Below are positions 6,920-14,102 of a stretch of 17,977 bases of DNA, piece after piece. Source of the DNA: Nitrososphaerota archaeon (lineage in GTDB: Archaea > Thermoproteota > Nitrososphaeria > Nitrososphaerales > Nitrosopumilaceae); assembly GCA_016126025.1 (NCBI GenBank), contig JAEFDA010000108.1:1-17977 (forward strand), read 5' to 3'. The number at the start of each line of letters is the position of its first letter. Position 1 is the stretch's first letter. A program made the position numbers and the translations under genes. The notes beneath the pieces were generated by a model that was given only the letters and a program-made list of their open reading frames with translations, was not told the DNA's origin and made no database searches.

Positions 6920-8623
6920 GTGAAGCAGAGACTTGCTATGGCGGCGTGCTTGGGGACGGCCGCCGTGCTGGCCGGTTATGGGGCGTTCCTGCTCGCGCAG
7001 TCCGCTCCAATGGTACATGACTTGGCGCCCAACCCACCGGTAGGATCCGGCATGGAGCTGGCGCAGGGCCAGGCATCCCAGTACCAGCTGACCGAGTCCC
7101 TCCGTCCGGCGTCCCGCCCGGTGCAGTTCGGGTCTCTCGGCCTGTCCGCCGGTGGCGCCGCGGACATCGGGAACTTCCGCGAGAACGTGGCCAACGGCTA
7201 CCTTCCACTGCACACCGACATAACCTACGAGGGGCTCTTTGCCGAGTACTACTTCGACACCGGAAGCCGCACGGGGTGCGGTGCTCTCTTCTGCCCGTCG
7301 TACAGCTACGCGGTCTCGGCGGATCCGTTCTCCGGCGACCGGGAGTACTACCTGTCGGTGGGGCTGAACTCCGGCCTGAAGGAAGCCGACTTTAGCCGGA
7401 AGGATCTAAACCTGGTCATAGTAGTGGACGTCTCCGGGTCGATGGATGAGTCGTTCAGCACGTACCACTATGATCCCCCCACCGCCGCCCCCGACACCAG
7501 GACGAAGATCGAGATTGCCAGTGAGGCCGTGGCCGGGCTGGTGGACCACCTGGGTCCCGCCGACAACTTGGGGATAGTCCAGTTCAGGGACGTGGCGCGC
7601 GTCGTATGGCCCCTGGAGAGCATGGCCTCTATAGACGGGGAGGACCTCAGGGCCGGCATCGCGGGCATGCACGCGGTCGGGGGGACCAACATGGATGCGG
7701 GCATGGATACCGCAACCCTGATGATCGGCGGAGCCGCAGACGGATACGAGAACCGCATCATCTTCCTGACCGACGCCATGCCCAACTTGGGCGACACATC
7801 GCGGGAGGGCCTGCTCGGCGCCGTGTCCCGCAACGCCGAGAGCGGCATACACACCACATTCATAGGCATAGGGGTGGACTTTAACACCCAGCTGGTCGAG
7901 GAGCTGACCAAGGTCCGGGGCGCGAACTACTACTCGGTGCATTCGGCCGCCGAGTTCAAGAGCAGGATGGTCGACGAGTTCGAATTCATGGTTACGCCGT
8001 TGGTGTTCGACTTGGAGCTGAAGCTGGAGGCCGACGGGTACGACATATCTGCGGTGTACGGCTCGCCGGAGGCGGACCGTTCCACCGGCGAGATAATGAC
8101 GGTCAGCACGCTGTTCCCCTCGCAGACCGAAGGCGGCCAGACCAAGGGCGGGATAATACTGCTGAAGCTGGAGCGGGTGTCCGACGACGCGGTCTTGGTC
8201 CTGAGCGCCACCTACACAGGCGCGGATGGGGAGCCCGGGGAGAACAGGGTGGCCGTCGGGATAGGGCCACACGATACGGACTACTACGAGAATACCGGCG
8301 TGCGAAAGGGGGCGCTCTTGGCCAGGTATGCCGATCTCATGAAGGCGTGGATACTCGACGAGAGGGCCACCTTGGCCAACGTGACCACCGGCAGGCCATC
8401 CTACGACGACGACGGCATACGCGCCCCGATGTATACCGCCGGGACCCTCGGCCCGTGGGAGCGGCAGTCGGCGCCGGTGCAGGTATCGGATCGCTATGCG
8501 GGACCGATATCCCAGTTCCGCGAATACTTTGAGGCGGAGGCGGCCGCCATCGGGGATCAGACGCTCCGGCAGGAGCTCGAGATACTAGCCGGGCTGGCCA
8601 GGTTGGCGGATCCGGGCGGGTAG
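6920..8623 (+). CDS. Secreted/anchored von Willebrand factor A domain protein (YfbK-like)
   Basis: This 567-residue protein has a hydrophobic N-terminal signal or anchor (about 5-27), so it should act outside the membrane. A vWA domain (about 163-345) carries a complete metal-ion-dependent adhesion site: DVSGS (170-174), Thr in GGTNMDAG (254-261) and Asp in FLTDAMPN (282-289). The segment before it (YEGLFAEYYFDTG at 103-115, DPFSGDREYYLSVGLNS at 135-151) resembles the N-terminal domain of YfbK-type vWA proteins. The region after about 360 is probably the matching beta-rich C-terminal domain. No C-terminal membrane segment is seen. A role in metal-dependent adhesion or protein assembly at the surface is inferred. 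GTG start at 6920; TATA 26 nt upstream. Confidence 0.85.
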   Translation: MKQRLAMAACLGTAAVLAGYGAFLLAQSAPMVHDLAPNPPVGSGMELAQGQASQYQLTESLRPASRPVQFGSLGLSAGGAADIGNFRENVANGYLPLHTDITYEGLFAEYYFDTGSRTGCGALFCPSYSYAVSADPFSGDREYYLSVGLNSGLKEADFSRKDLNLVIVVDVSGSMDESFSTYHYDPPTAAPDTRTKIEIASEAVAGLVDHLGPADNLGIVQFRDVARVVWPLESMASIDGEDLRAGIAGMHAVGGTNMDAGMDTATLMIGGAADGYENRIIFLTDAMPNLGDTSREGLLGAVSRNAESGIHTTFIGIGVDFNTQLVEELTKVRGANYYSVHSAAEFKSRMVDEFEFMVTPLVFDLELKLEADGYDISAVYGSPEADRSTGEIMTVSTLFPSQTEGGQTKGGIILLKLERVSDDAVLVLSATYTGADGEPGENRVAVGIGPHDTDYYENTGVRKGALLARYADLMKAWILDERATLANVTTGRPSYDDDGIRAPMYTAGTLGPWERQSAPVQVSDRYAGPISQFREYFEAEAAAIGDQTLRQELEILAGLARLADPGG

Positions 8624-8769
8624 GCGTCTGGCAGGCGCGTTCCCGCCGTCCAATTTGGGGGCGTCCAGGCGGGTGTGCGGGGGTAGGGACGGCGGGGTCT
8701 GCTGGGGCGCAGGGCCATTCCGGGCTCTCTGGCATGGTGTGCGGGTCCGGGTGGCCCACCCCGGATGCG

Positions 8770-10473
8770 CTACTCCTCGTCGGGCACTATATCCCCTATG
8801 CCGTACTCCTCTTGGACCTTCCGGCGCTCGGCGTCCCTCTCGCCGATCTCCACCCTCTCCTGCTTCTCGTCGCTGCGGTATATGGTGGTTATGGGCCAGG
8901 GTATCCGGATGTCGTACTTTTCGAACTCCTCGTATATCATGACCCGTATGTCCGTCTCGGCCTTGAACTGGGACCCGTAGTCCCGCACGTACACCCACAG
9001 GGAAAAGTCCAGCGACGAGCCGCCAAAGTTGTCGAACCGCACCACCGGCTGCGAAAAGTCCACGTGCAGGTCCTTGTCGCACCCGCAGCTGGCCCTGTTC
9101 TCGTCCAGGTATGGGCACCGCCTCTGCCGTATGAGGTGCCGGTTCCGGGAGTCCCTTATCTCTACCATGGCGCGCGTCCCGACCTTCTGCAGTATGGAGG
9201 CTACCTGCCGGGGGTTGTTCAGGTAGGAGACGCCCACCTTTACTATGGCCGGCACCACCCGGTTCTCCTTGGTGTAGTTTATGATCTGGGCGTTGACCAG
9301 CTGCCGGGTGGGTATCACCGCCACCGACTCGTACAGGGCGTCCATGATGTATGTGACCCGGGGCGTGATCTTGTGCACGTTGCCGTTGTAGCCGCTCTCC
9401 AGCTGTATGCGGTCGCCCTCGTTGACTATCTTGTCCTTGCGTATCGTGATATATGCAAAGTAGTTCTGCATCGTCTCCTGCAGGGCCAGCCCCAAACCTA
9501 TGGAGAAGCCCCCCGTCGCCGTCGCCAGCACGAAGAGGTCCACGCCCCACCATCCTGCCACCCCCAGTATGGTGGCGGCGAATATGGCCGGCGGCAGCAC
9601 GCGCCGCACCGACATGGGCGCGTTCTTCCGCTTCTTCTGCGCGTATCCGGGGGGCCTGAACCCGGGCACCACCGGCTCGTACCCGTGTATCCTCTTCTCC
9701 TCCCGCCACACGTCTATTGTGTATATCTCGGCGGGCCGGGCGTCGGGCCTCAGCTTGCGGCCCAGCTGGTTGTGCCCCGTTATGCAGTCGTCATAGTACT
9801 TTCCGTACTTGGCGCGCTCCGACTCCTTCCAGGCCTCGAACGGGTCCTTGCGTATCTTCTCATAGCTCCCTATGGGGGTCCCCTTGGCGGTCCTGAACCC
9901 CTCCATGAATGCCATGCCCTCGTCGGTCTTGAGCAGCTCGGCGAACCTCTCCTCGCCCAGCTCGGGGGGAGCCGACGTCGGCGGCACCCACCGGTACAGG
10001 GTGTGGAAGAGGTCGCCGTCATCGTCGGCAAACCCCCGCATCTCGAACCACGCATCAAAGTCGGCCTCCTCCAGGGTCCGCTTCTCCACCTTGTTGAGCA
10101 GGATGGGGATCAGGTGCGCCATGGTGTACCCTATGACCAGTATGTTGAAGGTGTTGAGCATCTTGGCCAGGGTCTCCCGGGCCAGCGCCTCCACGCCCAA
10201 ACCCGCCTGTATGTACACGTTGATTGTGGTTATGAGGGCTATGGCAAAGAAGGGCAGGGCGGCCCTCCTCAGAAAGCGCGAGGCGTGCGGCCGCCTATAG
10301 TAGAACGGCTTGGAGGTGACCCAGGACGAGAACTTCCTGTACGCGGCCACTATACCCATGATGCCGGCGGCCATAACCGCAAAGGCGGCCTGCACCGGTC
10401 CGGACGAGACCAGGAGGCCCCACACGTTCTCGAACTCCCCGGCGGAGATCTGGGCCAGCTCCTCCTCTACCAT
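8770..10473 (-). CDS. MscS-family mechanosensitive channel with a large pre-pore insert
   Basis: This is a 567-residue membrane protein. Three hydrophobic segments (about 27-45, 70-91, 104-126) are followed by a long soluble, charged insert (about 128-290). Next comes the conserved MscS pore helix and beta domain: hydrophobic 293-330 running into GFSIGLGLALQETMQNYFAY (322-341), then the KIVNEGDRIQLESG type beta segment (348-361). The C-terminal domain contains a Cys cluster at C453, C463 and C465. The family releases solutes on hypo-osmotic stress. The frame opens at a TTG at 10503, but that codon lies inside the TATA box. The ATG at 10473 (MVEEELAQIS) is 25 nt downstream of the box and is preferred. 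Confidence 0.88.
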   Translation of the reverse strand: MVEEELAQISAGEFENVWGLLVSSGPVQAAFAVMAAGIMGIVAAYRKFSSWVTSKPFYYRRPHASRFLRRAALPFFAIALITTINVYIQAGLGVEALARETLAKMLNTFNILVIGYTMAHLIPILLNKVEKRTLEEADFDAWFEMRGFADDDGDLFHTLYRWVPPTSAPPELGEERFAELLKTDEGMAFMEGFRTAKGTPIGSYEKIRKDPFEAWKESERAKYGKYYDDCITGHNQLGRKLRPDARPAEIYTIDVWREEKRIHGYEPVVPGFRPPGYAQKKRKNAPMSVRRVLPPAIFAATILGVAGWWGVDLFVLATATGGFSIGLGLALQETMQNYFAYITIRKDKIVNEGDRIQLESGYNGNVHKITPRVTYIMDALYESVAVIPTRQLVNAQIINYTKENRVVPAIVKVGVSYLNNPRQVASILQKVGTRAMVEIRDSRNRHLIRQRRCPYLDENRASCGCDKDLHVDFSQPVVRFDNFGGSSLDFSLWVYVRDYGSQFKAETDIRVMIYEEFEKYDIRIPWPITTIYRSDEKQERVEIGERDAERRKVQEEYGIGDIVPDEE

Positions 10474-10491
10474 AGTGCGCCATATCCGGCC

Positions 10492-10505
10492 GTTATTATA
10501 CAAAA
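10492..10505 (-). promoter_or_regulatory. TATA box of the MscS gene
   Basis: On the minus strand this reads TTTTGTATAATAAC; TATAAT is centred about 25 nt upstream of the ATG at 10473. It excludes the alternative TTG start at 10503. Confidence 0.6.
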
Positions 10506-10739
10506 GTTTGGCCGTACGGGGTTCCTCTCGTAAGGATGGGTGGTGAGTGAGGAATCTATTTCTACGATCCTAAGTAATCTGCCGGATCAGGATAGGCATC
10601 GGACGTAAGAATCCCCGAAAACTCCGGAAAGACAGGACCTCGGAGACAGCCATCACGCGCCGTGGGCTCCGCACCCACTAGGAAGGTGGGTAAATTATCG
10701 AGGAATGTATCCGATGTTAAACCGGGGGATGGTGTTGGG

Positions 10740-11083
10740 GGAGAATGGCGCCGGCTACAGGCTGGATTGTGGCCTCTCGCGGCTGACACCCACCGTGGAC
10801 ACTTGCCATGCGGGGGGACATCCACCCGGACTGATACCCGGCGGAGGATATTTTCGGTTCGTAACGGCCGTGCTGGCGTCTGGTCAGCTAGCACTACACC
10901 ACCACATGGGCGCTGGATCGTGCTGGTGACAGGACTCATGCTTACTACTCATCGAACAAATCACGTGACGCCACCAATGACTTTACCACACTAGATACTA
11001 ACAACCAAATACCAAACGGTTTCTAGTCTGACGACATCACCATGTGGGTGCTGTGTCGATGACAAGATCACGTCTACATGATG
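10740..11083 (+). pseudogene. Decayed surface-protein gene: propeller-type 46-residue repeats
   Basis: One frame, interrupted by several stops, contains recognisable copies of a repeat known from thaumarchaeal and marine surface proteins. Its consensus is roughly G-I-W-S-D-G-T-T-M-W-V-A-D...D-x-I-Y-A-Y...K-D-F-x-T-L. Visible remnants are TTTWALDRAGDRTHAYY (10901-10948), SRDATNDFTTLDTNNQIPNG (10961-11020) and SDDITMWVLCR (11027-11059), then QDHVYMM (11063-11083). The TTTW and ITMW tryptophans are 138 nt (46 codons) apart, which matches the unit length I count in the consensus. A TAG at 11024-11026 stands where the conserved Trp belongs. A weaker third copy, ATGWIVASRG, ends near 10783. The gene is broken and not expected to make a functional protein. 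Confidence 0.6.
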
Positions 11084-11378
11084 CCCGCCGGCCCAACCCC
11101 ATCCCCAACCCACACCAAACCCAACCACCAACCCGAGAGTCCGTGTGTACGTGCTCCCGCCAGACATGGCGTTCCCCATCGTGAAGGGCGTGGAGTGGAC
11201 GAGCAATGCCACCACCACTGATCGCGCCCTGACGTGGAACGTAAGGTTCAGCGAATGGGTGCGGATGGCCTTGGCGGAGATCCATGCCAACCACGCCTCC
11301 GTGGCCAACGTGACCATACCAGACTTGGGGGTGACAAGCAATACCATACTAGTGGATGTGCCGGGAATGATGACCTGA
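11082..11378 (+). pseudogene. Fragment of the same surface-protein gene: Pro/Thr linker plus Ig-like domain
   Basis: A different frame from the preceding repeats is open from 11082 to a TGA at 11376-11378. It starts with a Pro/Thr/Asn linker and continues VYVLPPDMAFPIVKGVEW, then TTDRALTWNVRFSEWVRMA and VANVTIPDLGVTSNTILVDV. The L-T-W-x-V-x-F-S-E-x-V pattern is typical of bacterial/archaeal Ig-like domains in large surface proteins. A frameshift inside the linker would join it to the propeller repeats. The fragment has a possible GTG at 11145, but I see no promoter of its own. It is read as debris of one large extracellular protein rather than a separate gene. Confidence 0.5.
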
Positions 11379-11752
11379 GGTAGTGTCTAGGTGGGCCTGA
11401 ACCACTTCCTCACGCCGGGACTGGCTAGATCTCGTCACCCCCGACTGTACCACGTTTGTTATCTACAACCAGACCACCACCTTCCCGCATAAACTCCAGT
11501 AACAAAACGACTTGGGTGGCGGCCGCCATCTAGTGGGTCCTACATGTGTTGGACTACAGGCAGCTGCTGGCCGGGTCGCTCTACGGATGGAGCTTGGTGT
11601 TGGAATAGGAGGCCGCCGTCGAGGGCCGCGGGATCAAACACACCTTCATGCAGTACGTTGCGGGCCCCGACAACCACGCCTCGTCGCTTGACGGGTACGA
11701 CATATGGGGCCGGCCGGCAACTGCATGGTGGACCGGATCCGGCGGTCAATGA
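11379..11752 (+). pseudogene. Further decayed coding debris with in-frame stops
   Basis: Short protein-like runs occur in shifting frames: DLVTPDCTTFVIYNQTTTF (from about 11428), YGWSLVLE then EAAVEGRGIKHTFMQYVAGP, and DGYDIWGRPATAWWTGSGG (11690-11746). TAG stops break the last frame at 11531 and 11606, and a TGA at 11750 ends it. The final run loosely resembles the IWSDGTT-W repeat of the upstream pseudogene and is in the same frame. It may be a continuation of that gene. The central part is not recognised. Confidence 0.35.
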
Positions 11753-12067
11753 GCCGTACCATGTAGTCGGGGCGGCGGCCCAAGCCCACCGGTCGGGGAT
11801 GATTCGGTCTGCCACGCCGGAAGGCCGGGCCATATCCGTGTGCTGTTTTGGCGCGTTCCGCCTCTTCCCACGATTGTGTTCCCGGGCGCCCTATCCGCAC
11901 AAGATCCTGCAGCGCACTGCGATTCATCACCACCATGGCAGCTACAATCATCCAAGTTAACATCGCAAGCATGCAACGCAGTACCGACCCGCGGTCCCGT
12001 CTGGCGGGACGATGGTGGGGGGGCGGGGTAATTCGGCCAAAACATGCGTGTTTTGACCCGGAATAAA
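11753..12067. other. Non-coding stretch inside the decayed patch
   Basis: No supported gene was found. It contains a perfect 7-bp inverted repeat CAAAACA-TGCG-TGTTTTG at 12038-12055, directly before the transposase remnant. This could be a transcription terminator or part of an element end. A leftward frame with a hydrophobic run (MLAMLTWMIVAAMVVMN, from 11972) has no supporting promoter. Confidence 0.35.
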
Positions 12068-12480
12068 TCAGACCGCGGGCAGCAGGATGTGGCTCCACTC
12101 GCGGCAGATGTCGGGTTTCCGCTTGCGCTCGGTCAGTAGGCACGCGAACAGTACGCTGGGCCTGCGCATTCCCCCGTCGTTGTCTGTCTGGCCGCTGACC
12201 TTGCGGCGCAGGACGATGGGGCGCAGACTGCTTGGCGTATGGGGGCCTACAATGTGGGAGGTCGCCCGCGTGGGATACAAAGCGCGAGTTGGACCGACGC
12301 TATCTGGAATACCAGCGTTAGGTACGGCTCATAGCGAACTTGAACGCATACCGCAGGACCTTGGCCGGCTTCCGGCGCGGTTTGTTCGCCGCCCGTAGGC
12401 GGGACGGCGTCGCGTCTTCCGGTCAGACGGCTGGCGTCCTTCCGCACCTGGTGGTCGCGTCGATCTCCGGCGGGTTGTCC
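12068..12480 (-). pseudogene. Truncated, frameshifted transposase C-terminus (IS66-like)
   Basis: The leftward frame ending at 12068 reads SLRPIVLRRKVSGQTDNDGG, then MRRPSVLFACLLTERKRKPD. This matches the end of IS66-type DDE transposases (A-E-x-x-L-R-x-x-V-x-x-R-K-x-S-G...G...S...T-x-R-x-x). The residues expected just before it (Y-A-K-Q-S) are in another frame, showing a frameshift near 12220-12235. A third piece, RAANKPRRKPAKVLRYAFKF, lies further upstream (about 12330-12400) and ends at a TAA. Only the C-terminal part is present and no catalytic DDE set is visible, so the element is dead. Family assignment is from pattern memory and moderate. Confidence 0.45.
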
Positions 12481-12485
12481 TCCAC

Positions 12486-13321
12486 CTAGCGCACCCATCT
12501 ATCAAACACCTTCACCGTTTTTTCCGGCAAGCTGTTCCTGACGGTGACGGGGAACTTCAACTGCGACCCTGCGGACAGCCTAGTAAACAACTGGCCCACA
12601 AGCTTCTCCTGTCCGAGGGGGAATATCTGCGTCTTGAAGAACCAGCTAAAGCCACCCTGCTTACGCACGCAGTCAATATACTGCTTGTTCCAACGCACTG
12701 CGAACACCGGCACGATTCCCAAGTATCTACAGATGTCGATCTTGATGTCTATCTCCTCGGGGTCCATACTTCCCAACGTGTTCTTTACCTCGACGCCGAT
12801 CGCAAAATCTTTTCCCCTTTTCTTGGCTATAAAGTCCAAGTTGTGGTTGGTGTTCGTCCACCTTCTTCCCAAATACTCGTTGGTGTGGACCCCCTTATCT
12901 CAAACTGTGAAATCTACAGCTGACTCTTCACTAGGCTCTCCAACTGCGCCCCTAACATCCTGGTGATGTTAGTGTCGCTGTACCTACTGACTAGTTTGGC
13001 CGTGCCTACTACGTGCTTTTTCATTAGTTGGCGCCCGCGCTCCGTCCTTACCGCATCGGCGTTGGCGTAAAACTTCATCCTACCAATCTTGTTGCCCATC
13101 AGCTTTAGCTCCGGCGTGTTCTGCCTATCGAACACCTCTAGATACCCATCTCTCACCAGCCCGTCCAGGGCGGTCGTGATCACCCAGTCAAAGAACTTGT
13201 TCTCGTACAGCACCTGCAGCTGGTGCTGGTAGTATGGCGTGCGGATGGGCCTGTTTTTCCTGTCCAGAAAATGCTTCATCAGGACGCGCTTAGCCTCGGC
13301 TACCTTCGGGTCGGTTCCCAT
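12486..13321 (-). pseudogene. Broken winged-helix/PD-(D/E)XK-like nuclease gene
   Basis: Two leftward frames make up one apparent gene of about 275 codons. The first (13321 to 12914, ATG start, 135 residues) looks like a winged-helix module (RTPYYQHQLQVLYENKFFDW, then VITTALDGLVRDGYLEVF) and ends LGAQLESLVKSQL. The second (open from 12899 to 12486) reads GVHTNEYLGRRWTNTNHNLD, then GVEVKNTLG, an E...D...E-x-K layout of PD-(D/E)XK nucleases, and ends at a TAG. Joining them needs one frameshift near 12915-12930 and read-through of a TGA at 12900-12902; the bridging residues AVDFTV fit between. Base composition is visibly more A+T-rich than the neighbours, suggesting transfer. If expressed as split pieces, only the first has a normal start. 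Confidence 0.6.
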
Positions 13322-13435
13322 CCAAACCTCTTCCCAAAAATCATTTTTTAGCTTTGTTCCTCCTTTTCAGGTTTGTTTAAATATTTCTCTTTTAATATTT
13401 GCTCAAAATCTCCACCCCTATTGAATACATACTAG
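13322..13435. other. AT-rich upstream region of the nuclease-like gene
   Basis: This strongly A+T-rich stretch (for example TTTAAATATTTCTCTTTTAATATTTG near 13375-13400) stands out from the GC-rich surroundings. A TATA-like AT run around 13340-13353 sits about 26 nt upstream of the ATG at 13321. It may mark the boundary of acquired DNA. Confidence 0.4.
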
Positions 13436-13559
13436 GTTGGTTTCCCCTACTACGGCTCCATTGCCCCGGTCCGGACGTCCCTGACGGTCGCAAAAGTCTT
13501 CTGAATGCGCCCAAAACCGGCCGCAAGGTCCACCGGCGTAGCGGGGGACAAATGCGCCG

Positions 13560-14012
13560 CTAGGTTGCCGGCCCGAGGCAGTCCGTGATCCCGATGTACT
13601 CCACCGCGAACAGGCCGTCCACGACCACCCTTGGCTCTTCGATGTATATGCACTCGACACTCACATACACGCTACGGCCGTGCACGTTCATGTACAGGAT
13701 GAGCTGGGTACCGCTCTCAAAGTCAATCATCCCGACGCGCAGGGAGCCCTCGCCGCGGCCATAGGCCTCAAACTCCTCCGACGCGCCGGGGAACCGCTCG
13801 TACATCGCCGAGTATGCCGGGTGGGCGGTGAACATCTCCAGGAGCTCGCCGTCGGTTCTGTCAACAAAGCCTGTGTCCTGTGCCAAGTTCGGGACGACCA
13901 TTATCAGCAGCAGTATGAACAGGGTGGCCGTCATGCCGATTCCCAGATAGTATGCCAGCCGCTGGATCCTTTCCAAACAACAGTACTTTATAACCACCGT
14001 ATTTACGCCCAC
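13560..14012 (-). CDS. Hypothetical membrane-anchored protein
   Basis: This open frame of up to 150 residues has one strong hydrophobic segment (MTATLFILLLIMVVPNLA, residues 27-44) and then a soluble domain. The soluble part alternates strands (SLRVGMIDFESGTQLILYMN, VHGRSVYVSVECIYIEEPRV) and should face outside the membrane. No family is recognised. The start is uncertain. The frame opens with GTG at 14012. A TATA-like TTATAAAG on the minus strand (13987-13994) lies inside that extended version, so a start at TTG 13976 or ATG 13934 is more plausible. It is divergent from the KamA-family gene. Confidence 0.6.
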   Translation of the reverse strand: MGVNTVVIKYCCLERIQRLAYYLGIGMTATLFILLLIMVVPNLAQDTGFVDRTDGELLEMFTAHPAYSAMYERFPGASEEFEAYGRGEGSLRVGMIDFESGTQLILYMNVHGRSVYVSVECIYIEEPRVVVDGLFAVEYIGITDCLGPAT

Positions 14013-14068
14013 CGGCGTGATACGGGGGGCTTGCCGTGGCCGTTACGCCGGACTTCGCCATCGACAGG

Positions 14069-14075
14069 TTTAAAG
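14069..14075 (+). promoter_or_regulatory. TATA-like box of the KamA-family gene
   Basis: TTTAAAG lies about 31 nt before the ATG at 14103, the only A+T-rich hexamer in that stretch. Confidence 0.45.
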
Positions 14076-14102
14076 AGATTGCACGGGGATGGTACGGCGG
14101 GA

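Noticed and set aside
8734..10533. Rightward open frame of 599 codons opposite the MscS gene
   Set aside because: It is antisense to a confident channel gene and has no recognisable domain; long open antisense frames are expected at this base composition.
10562..10939. Small overlapping frames on both strands after the MscS promoter
   Set aside because: None has a promoter or recognisable motif; the propeller-repeat remnant lies in a different, stop-interrupted frame.
11646..11972. Leftward frame starting with a hydrophobic segment (MLAMLTWMIVAAMVVMN)
   Set aside because: There is no TATA-like element upstream, the rest is Arg/Pro-rich, and it overlaps debris read on the other strand. It could be a small membrane protein but the support is too weak.
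13418..13660. Leftward 80-codon frame after the hypothetical membrane protein
   Set aside because: It overlaps the better-supported 13560-14012 frame and shows no motif.
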